Positions 1 through 8,400 of a stretch of DNA of 64,000 nt are shown here, in pieces; positions within the stretch are counted from its first letter, which is position 1, and each line of letters starts with the position of its first letter. The notes under the pieces are model-generated. The model ran no database searches. It was not told the origin of the DNA and worked only from the letters and a program-made list of their open reading frames with translations. The stretch comes from Kitasatospora humi (GTDB lineage: Bacteria > Actinomycetota > Actinomycetes > Streptomycetales > Streptomycetaceae): assembly GCF_020907985.1 (NCBI RefSeq), contig NZ_JAJJPA010000004.1:124001-188000 (forward strand). The letters are read 5' to 3'. Made by a program: the position numbers and the translations under genes.

Positions 1-1112
1 CGGTGGACGCGGTGCTCACCCACCCGTACGTCCGGGCCTGGGCGGTGCGCTGCCTGGGCGACGGCACGGGCGCGGCCGATCTCGCCCCGCTGGCCGAGAT
101 CGCCGCCGCCGCCGCGCTGCGCGCCGGGCGCAGCACCGAGGTCGCCGTGCCGGTGCGGGGCGGAGCGGTCCACCTGCCGACGCTGGGGCGGCTGCTGGTC
201 GGCGGTGGGGGTACCTCCCGGCCGAAGGCTGGGGGAGGCACGGCGGTGCTGTGCGGCGGAGCCGCCGCGTTCACCGTGCGGGCGCCCGGCGGCGCCGAGT
301 TCCGGGTGGCGCACGACCAGCCGGCCGACGAGCGCTGGCTGCCGGTGCGCCGGGTGGAACTGCCGGGCGGTTGGACGGTGGCCCTGGAGGACCTGGACCC
401 CCACCGGGACAGCCACCAGTGGCCGGCCGAGCAGCGGCTGACCGGCGCGGAGCTCGCCGACTGGACCGGATCGCTGCGCGAGGCCTGGGAGTTGGCCCAG
501 CGCGACCTGCCGCAGTACGCGGCCGGGATCGCGGCCGGCCTGAACACCATCACCCCGCTGCGCCCGGGTCCGAGCGGCCGGGACGTCAGCGCGGCCGCCC
601 GGCAGGCCTTCGGCGCGGTCGGCATCGCCCGTCCGGCCACCGCACCGATCCTGGCGCTGCTGCTCGTCCACGAGTTCCAGCACGTCAAGCTGGGCGCGGT
701 GCTGGACTTCCACGACCTGTTCGACCGCGCCGACCCGCGGCTGTTCGACGCGCCCTGGCGCGCGGACAAGCGGCCGCTGGAGGGGCTCTTCCAGGGCACC
801 TACGCCCACCTGGCGGTCACCGAGTTCTGGGCCACCCGGGTGCGGGCGTACGACGGGCTGCGGGGGGAGGCGGCCGACCACGCCCGGGAGCAGCTGGCGC
901 GCTGGCGCGGGCACACCGACCGGGCGATCGACACCCTGCTGGGCTGCGGCGCGCTGACGCCGCTCGGCGAGCGGTTCGGGCACGGCATGCGGGCCTCGTT
1001 GGACCGGCCACCGGCCCCCAGGGCGGGCGGTGCCGCCAGGCCCTCCGGACCAGCCCAGCCCGCGCCGCTGCCGTCGCCCTCCGGCGCGCCGCCCTCCGGA
1101 CTGCCCGCCTGA
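1..1112 (+). CDS. fxsB: FxsB-type radical SAM peptide maturase, C-terminal HExxH extension (5' end outside window)
   Basis: The reading frame is open from the first base, so only the C-terminal ~370 residues are present. The visible part resembles the HExxH (aKG-HExxH-type peptide beta-hydroxylase-like) domain fused to FxsB-type radical SAM/SPASM maturases. It has a DPHRDSHQWPA stretch, then LLLVHEFQHVKLG with HEFQH encoded at 669-683, then a QGTYAHLAVTEFW segment. FxsB enzymes are known to cross-link small FxSxx-COOH precursor peptides. Some FxsB fusions are described as carrying an inactivated hydroxylase, but HExxH is intact here. The C-terminal 35 residues are Pro/Ala-rich. The stop overlaps the next ATG by one base (TGATG), and an aminoglycoside-acetyltransferase-like gene, fxsC and fxsT follow, which is the main reason for the family call. 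A dispersed repeat sits inside the gene at 213-238. The radical SAM domain itself cannot be seen. Confidence 0.8.
   Translation, partial: VDAVLTHPYVRAWAVRCLGDGTGAADLAPLAEIAAAAALRAGRSTEVAVPVRGGAVHLPTLGRLLVGGGGTSRPKAGGGTAVLCGGAAAFTVRAPGGAEFRVAHDQPADERWLPVRRVELPGGWTVALEDLDPHRDSHQWPAEQRLTGAELADWTGSLREAWELAQRDLPQYAAGIAAGLNTITPLRPGPSGRDVSAAARQAFGAVGIARPATAPILALLLVHEFQHVKLGAVLDFHDLFDRADPRLFDAPWRADKRPLEGLFQGTYAHLAVTEFWATRVRAYDGLRGEAADHAREQLARWRGHTDRAIDTLLGCGALTPLGERFGHGMRASLDRPPAPRAGGAARPSGPAQPAPLPSPSGAPPSGLPA
213..238 (+). repeat. Dispersed palindromic repeat, copy 1 (in frame in fxsB)
   Basis: The 26-bp element reads ACCTCCCGGCCGAAGG then CTGGGGGAGG. It is an imperfect palindrome and belongs to the same family as 17748-17773, 47896-47921 and 51785-51809. 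Here it is read as TSRPKAGGG inside the FxsB extension, between two otherwise domain-like segments. Confidence 0.7.
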
Positions 1113-1933
1113 TGTCCCCGGTGGTCCGGCTGACCGCCGAGCTGCGCGCGCTCGGCGTCGGCCCCGACACCGGAGTGCTGCTGGTGCACGCCGCGCTGCG
1201 CTCGCTGGAGGGTCCGGCGCGGGACTCGGCCGCGGTGCTGGCCGCGCTGCGGGCCGCGCTGGGGCCGGCCGGCACCCTGGTCGGCTACACCGCGACCCCG
1301 GAGAACTCGCTCACCTCCCGGCTGCACACCCGCGCCACCGCCGGCCTCACCCCCGCCGAGCTGGCCGCCTACCGCGCCGCGATGCCCGCCTTCGACCCGC
1401 TGACCACCCCCAGCTCACCGACGGTCGGCCGGCTCTCCGAGGAGCTGCGCCGCACCCCGGGCGCGCTGCGCAGCGGCCATCCGCAGACCTCGTTCGCCGC
1501 GCTGGGCCCCCGGGCCGCGGAACTGACGTCCGACCACCAGCTCCCCTGCCACCTGGGCGACCGCTCCCCGGTGGGCGCGCTCTACCGGGCCGACGCGCGG
1601 GTCCTGATGCTGGGCGCCCCCCTGACCACCTGCACCGTGCTGCACCTGGCCGAGTACCGGCAGCCGGACCCGCCGCGCAAGCGCTACAGCGCCCGGGTGG
1701 CCGGGCGCGGCTGGGTGCGGTTCGACGGCGTCGACGTCGACGACCGGCACTTCTCCCGGATGCTGCCCGTCATCTGGCCGGCCCTGGACGCGCGCACCGG
1801 CCGGATCGGCGGCGCCCGGGCGGTGCTGCTGCCGGTGCGCGCGGCGGTGGACGCCGCCACCGCGTGGCTGCGGGCCGGACCGACACGCCGGGCGGCGCCG
1901 CAGACCCTGGACGGGATGCGGGCAAACTCCTGA
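1112..1933 (+). CDS. AAC(3)-family N-acetyltransferase of the Fxs locus
   Basis: This 273-residue protein has the length and motif order of the aminoglycoside 3-N-acetyltransferase family: GVLLVHAALRSLE near the N-terminus, GPAGTLVGYT, a central RSGHPQTSFAALGP around residue 122 that carries the conserved histidine, and VLMLGAPLTTCTVLHLAEY. The family transfers acetyl from acetyl-CoA to an amino group. Translation is coupled to fxsB by a one-base overlap, so an acceptor within the Fxs pathway (peptide product or precursor) is more likely than antibiotic resistance. That substrate assignment is inference. The ATG at 1112 was chosen because of the coupling and because the protein begins directly with the expected fold. 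Confidence 0.85.
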   Translation: MSPVVRLTAELRALGVGPDTGVLLVHAALRSLEGPARDSAAVLAALRAALGPAGTLVGYTATPENSLTSRLHTRATAGLTPAELAAYRAAMPAFDPLTTPSSPTVGRLSEELRRTPGALRSGHPQTSFAALGPRAAELTSDHQLPCHLGDRSPVGALYRADARVLMLGAPLTTCTVLHLAEYRQPDPPRKRYSARVAGRGWVRFDGVDVDDRHFSRMLPVIWPALDARTGRIGGARAVLLPVRAAVDAATAWLRAGPTRRAAPQTLDGMRANS

Positions 1934-1987
1934 CATCTGACGGTGCCCTGACGCATGATCAGTGGGAGCAGGGCTGGCTCGGCGCTA

Positions 1988-2038
1988 TTCCCTCCAGGAA
2001 GCCGACCTTCCTACACTGAAGCTCCCCCTGCGGGGGAG
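1988..2038 (+). promoter_or_regulatory. Possible fxsC promoter with start-proximal hairpin
   Basis: A -35-like TTCCCT at 1988-1993 lies 18 bases before a -10-like TACACT at 2012-2017. A perfect 7-bp stem (CTCCCCC/GGGGGAG, loop TGC) follows at 2022-2038, where transcription would start. It could let fxsC-fxsT be expressed separately from fxsB. This was judged by eye only. Confidence 0.35.
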
Positions 2039-2065
2039 GAGCGGTCGGCGCCCGGGGGAGGCTGA

Positions 2066-3421
2066 GTGAACGACGCTGAAGGCGGGCGGCAGGCCTCGGC
2101 GAAGCCGCACTTCTTCCTCTCCTACGCGCACATGCCGACGGTCGGCTCGCGCAACCCCAACCTGCGGGTCAGCCAGTTCTACGAGGACCTGTGCGAGGCG
2201 GTGCTGCAGTTGACCCCACTGCCCACCTCGGATCCGGTCGGCTTCATGGACGAGACCATGCACCAGGGCGACAACTGGGCCGCCAAGATCTCCGAGGCGC
2301 TGGCCACCTGCCGGGTCTTCGTGCCGCTCTACCATCCGCGGCTGTTCCGCTCCACGCCGTGCGGGCAGGAGTGGTACACCTTCGCCCAGCGGGCCGCCAA
2401 CGCCCCGGGCGGACCGGCGCACAACACCGCGATCGTGCCGGTGCTCTGGGTCGGCATGCGCGAGGGCGCGCTCCCCCGGGTGGCGGCCGAGGTGCAGTAC
2501 AACCACTCCAGCATGCCGCGCGCCTACACCGACGACGGCCTCTACGCGCTGATGGCCCAACGGCACCACCAGGGGCTGTACGAGAAGGTGGTCTACAAGA
2601 TCGCCCGGCGGATCGTCGACGTGGCCCTGGAGACCGTCGTGCCGGTGGTCGAGCCGGTCGACTTCACCACCAACCCCTCGGCCTTCCCCAGCCACTCACC
2701 GGCCGACGAACTCACCATCGCCGTCCTGTCGTTCAAGGACAGCGAGGTGCCCGAGCACCGCGACGCCGGCTGGTACGGCGCGCTGCGCACCGACTGGCAG
2801 CCGTACGTCCGCGGCGGTGACACCACGCTCGCCGACAAGGCCGCCCAACTGGCCCGGCAGTGCGACCTCAACCCGACCGTGCACGAATTCGACGCCCGCG
2901 CCGAACACTTGATGGAGCTGGAGCAGCCCACCGGCCCCGGCGTGCTGCTGCTGGACCGCTGGGTGCTGCAGGACCCGGCCCGGGCCGCGCTGGTGGCCGA
3001 GTTCGCCCGGCGCAACCCGGCCTGGGTGACCGTGGTCGAACCGTGGAACCGGGACGATCCGCAGTGCGCCGCCGGGACCGCAGACCTGGCGGCGCTCAGC
3101 GACCGGGTGCTGCGCCGCCGCACCGGCAGCGCCCGCCCGTCGTTCCGCCCGGTGCCCGGGGACCGGCTCGACCCGGAGGGGGTGCCCACCGCCCGCGACT
3201 TCGGGCTGGCCTTCCAGCACGCGGCGATCCGGGCGCAGAAGGCGTTCAAGGAGCGCGCACTGCCCCGGCCGCCCGGCGGCGGCGAGCCCCGGCCCCGGCT
3301 GACCGGCGCGTTCGGAGATCCGGTGCCCCCGGGCCCGCGGGGCTCGCGGACCGGCGGTCCGACCCGCCCGACCGACACCGAGCATGACGAGAGCGACCGA
3401 GGGGGAGACGACGATGCCTGA
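2066..3421 (+). CDS. fxsC: TIR-like protein FxsC
   Basis: The GTG start follows a GGGGGAGG ribosome-binding site at 2054-2061. The 451-residue product opens with a TIR-type fold: FFLSYAH strand at residues 16-22, GFMDETMHQGDNW around 59-71, then VFVPLYHPRLFRSTPCGQEW, where Glu102 sits in the place of the catalytic glutamate of TIR NADases. A second alpha/beta region (about 215-400) begins ELTIAVLSFKDSEVPEH, and the last 50 residues are Pro/Arg-rich and probably disordered. FxsC proteins are a recognised TIR-like family of FxSxx-COOH loci with no established function. The stop overlaps fxsT by eight bases, which implies coupled synthesis. NADase, scaffold and sensor roles are all open. Confidence 0.85.
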   Translation: MNDAEGGRQASAKPHFFLSYAHMPTVGSRNPNLRVSQFYEDLCEAVLQLTPLPTSDPVGFMDETMHQGDNWAAKISEALATCRVFVPLYHPRLFRSTPCGQEWYTFAQRAANAPGGPAHNTAIVPVLWVGMREGALPRVAAEVQYNHSSMPRAYTDDGLYALMAQRHHQGLYEKVVYKIARRIVDVALETVVPVVEPVDFTTNPSAFPSHSPADELTIAVLSFKDSEVPEHRDAGWYGALRTDWQPYVRGGDTTLADKAAQLARQCDLNPTVHEFDARAEHLMELEQPTGPGVLLLDRWVLQDPARAALVAEFARRNPAWVTVVEPWNRDDPQCAAGTADLAALSDRVLRRRTGSARPSFRPVPGDRLDPEGVPTARDFGLAFQHAAIRAQKAFKERALPRPPGGGEPRPRLTGAFGDPVPPGPRGSRTGGPTRPTDTEHDESDRGGDDDA

Positions 3422-6400
3422 GACGTCCGACAAGGACCGGACGCGCAACCTGCGACTGGGCGGGCGCGCCTCGGCCGCCGAGGAGGTCCGGCCGCCCGAG
3501 GAGGAGCGGCAGGGCCGGATCATCACCTTCTACTCCTACAAGGGCGGCACCGGGCGCACCATGGCGCTCGCCAACACCGCCTGGATCCTGGCGGCCAACG
3601 GCCACCGGGTGCTCACCGTGGACTGGGACTTGGAGGCGCCCGGCCTGGCCAAGTTCTTCCACCCGTTCCTGGACGCGGCCGAACTCGCCGAAGCACCGGG
3701 CGTGATGACGCTGATCAACGACTACCGCGAGGAGGCGCTGCGGGAGACCGAGCTGCACGCCGACGCGCTCCTGGAACCCGAGCGCTACCAGGAGGAGCTG
3801 CGCGGCATCGGCCACCACCCGGGCTGGCACCTGGACTTCGCCAAGGTGGCCGGGCACACCGTGCCGCTCTCCTGGAGCGGCTTCCCGCCCGGCGGCGGCA
3901 TCGACTTCCTGGCGGCGGGCCGCCAGGACCGCGACTACTCCGGCACCCTGGGCAGCCTGGACTGGGACCTGTTCTACGAGCGGTTCGACGGCGGGCAGTT
4001 CTTCGACGCGCTGCGCGCCGACATGCGCAAGCGCTACGACTACGTGCTGATCGACAGCCGCACCGGCCTGTCCGACACCGCCGAGATCTGCACCGTGCAG
4101 ATGCCCGACGACCTGGTGGTCTGCTTCACCCTGAGCGACCAGAGCATCGACGGCGCCTCCCGGATCGCCCAGCACATCGCCGACCGCTACCGCGAGCGGC
4201 AGATCCGGATCCTGCCGGTGCCGATGCGGATCGACGACTTCGAGAAGGAGAAGGCCGACGCCGGCCGGGCGCTGGCCCGGATCCGCTTCGACGGCCTGCC
4301 GTCCGGCCTGTCCGGCGAGGAACTGGTGCACTACTGGGGCTCGGTGGAGATCCCCTACCGGCCGTTCTACGCCTACGAGGAGATCCTCGCCACCTTCGGC
4401 GACCAGCCCGGCACCCCGACCAGCATGCTCTCCGCCTGCGAACGCCTGTCCGACGCGATCACCGGCGGCGAGGTCAGCTCGCTGCCGCCGATGGACGAGG
4501 AGCTGCGGCTGCGCTACGTCGAGGCGTTCACCCGCCGCCGGCCGACCGTGCCCGCCGACATCTACCTCAGCTACGTGCCCGAGGACCGGATGTGGGCCGA
4601 CTGGATCGAGTACGTGCTCGGCCTGGCCGGCTTCCGGGTGCTGCCCCGGGACATCAGCGCCGGCGCCGACCCCCGGGTGGAGACCGAGCGCTCGGTGGAC
4701 GCCGCCTTCCGCACCGTCGCCGTGCTCTCGCCCGCCTACCTGCGCTCCCCGCAGGCCCGGGCGCTGTGGGAGTCGGTGGCCGGCTCCGACCCGTCCGGCA
4801 CCCGGCGCCAGCTGATCCCGATCCGGGTCGGCTCCACCCCGCTGGTCGCGCCGTTCAGCACCCGCAACCCGGTCGACCTGGTCAACCTCAAGGAGCCGCA
4901 GGCGCTGGCCGCGCTGGTCAAGGCGCTGGGCAAGGAGGAGGTGCCGACGGTCGACGGCGCCACCGGGCCCAGGTTCCCCGGCACCCAGCCGGAGATCTGG
5001 AACGTGCCGCCGCGCAACACCTACTTCACCGGCCGCGCCGAGGTGCTGGAGCGACTGCGCAACCAGCTCGGCGGCGGCACCACCGCGGTGCTGCCGGTGC
5101 CGCAGACCCTCTACGGCCTCGGCGGCGTCGGCAAGACCCAGGTGGCGCTGGAGTACGCCCACCGGTTCATGGCCGACTACGACCTGGTGTGGTGGATCTC
5201 GGCCGAGGTCGAGGAGGAGATCCAGGGCCAACTCGCCGAACTGGCGCGCCGGATGGGCCGCTCCACCAACGAGCCGGTGGCGCACGCGGCGGAGATCGCG
5301 CTGGAGGCGCTGCGCCGCGGCGAGCGGGCCAAGCGCTGGCTGCTGATCTTCGACAACGCCGACGAGCCGACCGAGGTGCGCCAGTTCTTCCCCGGCGGCC
5401 CGGGCCACGTGCTGGTCACCTCGCGCAACCAGGCCTGGTCCACCGCGGCCGAGGCGCTCACCATGGACGTCTTCACCCGCCCGGAGAGCATCGACCACCT
5501 GACCAGGCGGACCGGCGGCGCGCTCGCCCACGAGGACGCCAACTCGGTGGCCGAGGCGGTCGGCGACCTGCCGCTCGCCGTCGAGGTCGCCGGTGCCTGG
5601 CTGAAGGCCACCGGCACCCCGGTCTCCGAGTACATCGCGGCGCTGCGCACCGAGGCCGCCCGGGTGCTGGAGCTGGGCCGCGCGGTCGACTACCCGATGA
5701 CGGTCGGCGCCACCTGGCGGGTCTCCATCGCGCGGTTGCGCCGGCAGTCCCCGGCCGCCGCCCGGATGCTCCAGCTGTGCGCCTACTTCGCGCCCGAGCC
5801 GATCTCGATGAACCTCTTCTACAGCGACCAGATGATCCGGGCGCTGGTGCCGTTCGACCCGGGGCTGAGCGACAAGTTCCTGCTCGGGCGGGTGATCCAG
5901 GCGATCGGCCGGTACGCGCTGGCCAAGGTGGACCCGGGGGCCAACAGCATCCAGGTGCACCGGCTGGTCCAGGAGGTGATCCGCTCCGAGATGACGCCCC
6001 AGGAGCAGATCGAGACCATGCACGAGGTGCACCGGATCCTGATCGGCGCCCGCCCGGTGGTCGGCGACACCGACGATCCGGCCAACTGGCCCGCGTTCGA
6101 GGAGATCTGGCCGCACCTGTCGCCGTCCCGGGCGCACGACTGCGACGAGTCGGACACCCGCCAGCTGATGATCGACCGGGTCCGCTACCTGTGGAAGCGC
6201 GGCGAGTTCACCCAGGCCCGCCGCACCGGCCACCTGCTGGACGAGGCCTGGACCGCCAAGCTCGGCGAGGACGACCGGCAGACCCTGCTGCTGCGCTTCC
6301 AACTCGCCAACGTGATGCGTTCCCAGGGCCAGTACGCCGCCGCCATGGAGCTGGACGAGGACACCCTGGAGCGGCAGCGCCGGGTGCTCGGCGAGCACCA

Positions 6401-7475
6401 CCCGTACACCCTGATGACGGCCGGCTCGCTGAGCGCCGACCGCCGGGCGCTGGGCGAGTTCGGCAAGGCGCTGGAGCTGGACAAGGAGATCCTGGAGCGG
6501 TTCCGCGAGCAGTTCGGCGAGGACAACCCGCGCACCCTGTCGATCGCCAACAACCTGGCCATCGACTACCGCCTGGTCGGGGACAGCGCCGCCGCCCTGG
6601 AACTGGACCAGGACACCCTGGACCGGCGCGCCCTGGTGCTCGGCCCCAAGCACCCCTACACCCTCTCCAGCAAGTCCAACCTCGCCCGCGACCTGCGCGA
6701 ACAGGGCGACTACGAGTCCTCGGTGGCGGTCCACCAGGAGGTCGACGAGGCCTACGCCGAGACCCTCGACATCGACGTGCCGGAGATCCTGCGCAACGCC
6801 AAGGCGCTGGCCGTGGCGCTGCGCAAGTCCGGCCGGCAGGCGGAGGCCCGCCGACTCACCAAGGAGACCTACGAGCGCTACCTGGAGCGGTACGGCGAGA
6901 ACGCGCCCGACACCCTGGCCTGCGCGCTCAACCTGGCCGCCGACTACAGCGCCGGCGGCGACAAGGACGCGGCCCGCGACCTGGCCCGCCAGGTCTACGT
7001 CGGCCACCAGCAACTCTTCGGCCAGGAACACCCGTTCACCCTGGCCTGCGCCAACAACCTGGTGATCTACCTGCGCGGCAGCGGCGGCCTCGGCGAGGCG
7101 GTGGAGCTCGGCGAGGCCACCGTGGCGACGCTGTCCCGGGTGCTCGGCCCCCAGCACCCGTTCACCCTGAACGGCATGATCAACCTGGCCAACGCCTACG
7201 GCGACCTCGGCCGGCTCAGCGAGGCCGAGGAGCTGGAGCGGACCGCCTACCGGGGCCTGTGCGACCGGTACAGCGCCACCCACCCGGACGCGGTCTCCTG
7301 CCAGGCCAACATGGCCGTCACGCTGCGCTCCCAGGGGCGGATAAACCAGGCGTCCGAGCTGCGCTCCCGCGCGGTCGCCGAGTTCATCCGGCAGCTCGGC
7401 GAGGAGCACCCCAACACCGTGTCGGCGCGCGGCTGGAAGCGGATCAACCGCGACCTGGAACCGCAGCCGGTCTGA
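3414..7475 (+). CDS. fxsT: FxSxx-COOH system TPR protein: P-loop + TIR-like + NB-ARC + TPR
   Basis: This is a giant multidomain protein of about 1353 residues. Domains in order: a MinD/ParA-like P-loop ATPase (FYSYKGGTGRT, Lys43) over about 20-340; a TIR-like segment starting DIYLSYVPEDRMWADW near 380, with a Trp-Glu pair (ALWESVAG) near 450; an NB-ARC/STAND ATPase with Walker A GLGGVGKT (Lys574), Walker B-like WLLIFDNAD near 642-650 and a GLPL-like DLPLAVEVAGAWL near 718; then about nine 42-residue kinesin-light-chain-type TPRs from about 920 to the end, many carrying HPyTL. The family is known next to fxsA/fxsB but its role is unknown. The architecture resembles STAND sensors in which TPRs detect a ligand. 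The ATG at 3414 was preferred because GAGGGGGAG lies six bases upstream; an ATG at 3384 is the alternative. Confidence 0.85.
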   Translation: MPETSDKDRTRNLRLGGRASAAEEVRPPEEERQGRIITFYSYKGGTGRTMALANTAWILAANGHRVLTVDWDLEAPGLAKFFHPFLDAAELAEAPGVMTLINDYREEALRETELHADALLEPERYQEELRGIGHHPGWHLDFAKVAGHTVPLSWSGFPPGGGIDFLAAGRQDRDYSGTLGSLDWDLFYERFDGGQFFDALRADMRKRYDYVLIDSRTGLSDTAEICTVQMPDDLVVCFTLSDQSIDGASRIAQHIADRYRERQIRILPVPMRIDDFEKEKADAGRALARIRFDGLPSGLSGEELVHYWGSVEIPYRPFYAYEEILATFGDQPGTPTSMLSACERLSDAITGGEVSSLPPMDEELRLRYVEAFTRRRPTVPADIYLSYVPEDRMWADWIEYVLGLAGFRVLPRDISAGADPRVETERSVDAAFRTVAVLSPAYLRSPQARALWESVAGSDPSGTRRQLIPIRVGSTPLVAPFSTRNPVDLVNLKEPQALAALVKALGKEEVPTVDGATGPRFPGTQPEIWNVPPRNTYFTGRAEVLERLRNQLGGGTTAVLPVPQTLYGLGGVGKTQVALEYAHRFMADYDLVWWISAEVEEEIQGQLAELARRMGRSTNEPVAHAAEIALEALRRGERAKRWLLIFDNADEPTEVRQFFPGGPGHVLVTSRNQAWSTAAEALTMDVFTRPESIDHLTRRTGGALAHEDANSVAEAVGDLPLAVEVAGAWLKATGTPVSEYIAALRTEAARVLELGRAVDYPMTVGATWRVSIARLRRQSPAAARMLQLCAYFAPEPISMNLFYSDQMIRALVPFDPGLSDKFLLGRVIQAIGRYALAKVDPGANSIQVHRLVQEVIRSEMTPQEQIETMHEVHRILIGARPVVGDTDDPANWPAFEEIWPHLSPSRAHDCDESDTRQLMIDRVRYLWKRGEFTQARRTGHLLDEAWTAKLGEDDRQTLLLRFQLANVMRSQGQYAAAMELDEDTLERQRRVLGEHHPYTLMTAGSLSADRRALGEFGKALELDKEILERFREQFGEDNPRTLSIANNLAIDYRLVGDSAAALELDQDTLDRRALVLGPKHPYTLSSKSNLARDLREQGDYESSVAVHQEVDEAYAETLDIDVPEILRNAKALAVALRKSGRQAEARRLTKETYERYLERYGENAPDTLACALNLAADYSAGGDKDAARDLARQVYVGHQQLFGQEHPFTLACANNLVIYLRGSGGLGEAVELGEATVATLSRVLGPQHPFTLNGMINLANAYGDLGRLSEAEELERTAYRGLCDRYSATHPDAVSCQANMAVTLRSQGRINQASELRSRAVAEFIRQLGEEHPNTVSARGWKRINRDLEPQPV

Positions 7476-7486
7476 GCCGCCTCAGC

Positions 7487-8362
7487 TCAACGGGGTGCTC
7501 CCGCGGCCCACTTCACGGCCGCGGTGAGCACCCTGAAGGACGCGAAGTGGGCCACCCCCGGCTCCAGGAAGAGCGTGGCGTCGGGGATGTGCGAGGCCAG
7601 CCAGCGGGAGTGGTCGACCGGCGAGAACATGTCCTCGGCGCCGTGCCAGAGCCAGGTCCTGGCGGTGATGTCCTCGACGTCGAAGCCCCAGCCGGTGGTG
7701 AACGCCAGCACGTCGTCGATCCAGCCGTCGGCGTTCTGCCGGAACGCCTCCCGGTAGTTGCGGGCCAGCATCCGGCGGATCCCGGCGTCCGAGACCACCG
7801 CCGCGTCGTTGCCGGACAGCTCCTGGCGCAGGCCGGCCAGCACGGTCGCCGGGTCGTCCCGGATCCGCCGGGCCCGCTGCGCCATGGTGGCCGCGATCCG
7901 CTGGTGGTCGCGCTCGGCGGCCCGGTAGTCGCGGATGTTGGAGGCGGTCATCCCGGCGTACCAGTCCAGTCCCTCGGCGTCCCGGGGCGCCAGGGGGACC
8001 AGCGCCGCCACTCGGTGCACCCGGCCGGGCAGCAGGGCGCCGCAGGCCAGCGCGTGCGGGGCGCCGCCGGAGCGGCCGACCACCGCGAAGGTGTCCAGAC
8101 CCAGCTCGTCGGCGATGGTCTGCACGTCGGCGGCGGCCGACGCGACCCGCCGGCCGCGCTGCCGGTCCGAGCCGCCGTAGCCGGGCCGGTCGAAGGAGAT
8201 CAGGTGCACGCCCAGGTTGTAGAGCACGGTCGAGCGCGGGGTCGGCCCGACCCGGCTGCCCGGGGTGCCGTGCAGCAGGAAGACCGGCCGCCCGGCCGGG
8301 TTGCCGAAACTCTGCACGGCCAGGGTCCGGTCGTCGCCGGTCTTGACCAGTCGTGGCTGCAC
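7487..8362 (-). CDS. Alpha/beta hydrolase
   Basis: This 291-residue cytosolic alpha/beta hydrolase has no signal peptide. The oxyanion HG motif is LLHGTPGSR at 29-37. The nucleophile elbow is GRSGG (Ser98). The acid is probably the Asp in HGAEDMFSP near 245, and the catalytic His is in GVAHFASF (His272). The substrate is unknown; such proteins include esterases, epoxide hydrolases and haloalkane dehalogenase relatives. The gene is convergent with fxsT with only about 11 bases between the stops, and its 3' end contains one arm pair of a strong hairpin at 7493-7533. It is probably not part of the Fxs operon. Confidence 0.85.
   Translation of the reverse strand: MQPRLVKTGDDRTLAVQSFGNPAGRPVFLLHGTPGSRVGPTPRSTVLYNLGVHLISFDRPGYGGSDRQRGRRVASAAADVQTIADELGLDTFAVVGRSGGAPHALACGALLPGRVHRVAALVPLAPRDAEGLDWYAGMTASNIRDYRAAERDHQRIAATMAQRARRIRDDPATVLAGLRQELSGNDAAVVSDAGIRRMLARNYREAFRQNADGWIDDVLAFTTGWGFDVEDITARTWLWHGAEDMFSPVDHSRWLASHIPDATLFLEPGVAHFASFRVLTAAVKWAAGAPR
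7493..7533. terminator. Bidirectional terminator hairpin inside the hydrolase 3' end
   Basis: The arms at 7493-7508 and 7517-7533 (GGGTGCTCCCGCGGCC against GGCCGCGGTGAGCACCC) pair over 16 bp with one bulged base and an 8-nt loop. The hairpin starts 17 bases after the fxsT stop and lies inside the convergent hydrolase coding sequence. There is no U-tract, which is usual for high-GC actinobacteria. Confidence 0.6.
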
Positions 8363-8400
8363 GAAAGCGCCTCCAGAAACGTGAGGAACGGGACACCGGG

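Noticed and set aside
1112-1933. Aminoglycoside resistance gene
   Set aside because: The fold is AAC(3), but overlap with fxsB and the Fxs context make a pathway role more likely; resistance is not claimed.
3246-7409. 1387-codon open frame on the minus strand opposite fxsT
   Set aside because: Shadow frame: composition is dominated by Val-Gly-Asp-Arg strings typical of the antisense of GC-rich genes, with no domain signature, while the plus strand has clear P-loop, NB-ARC and TPR motifs.
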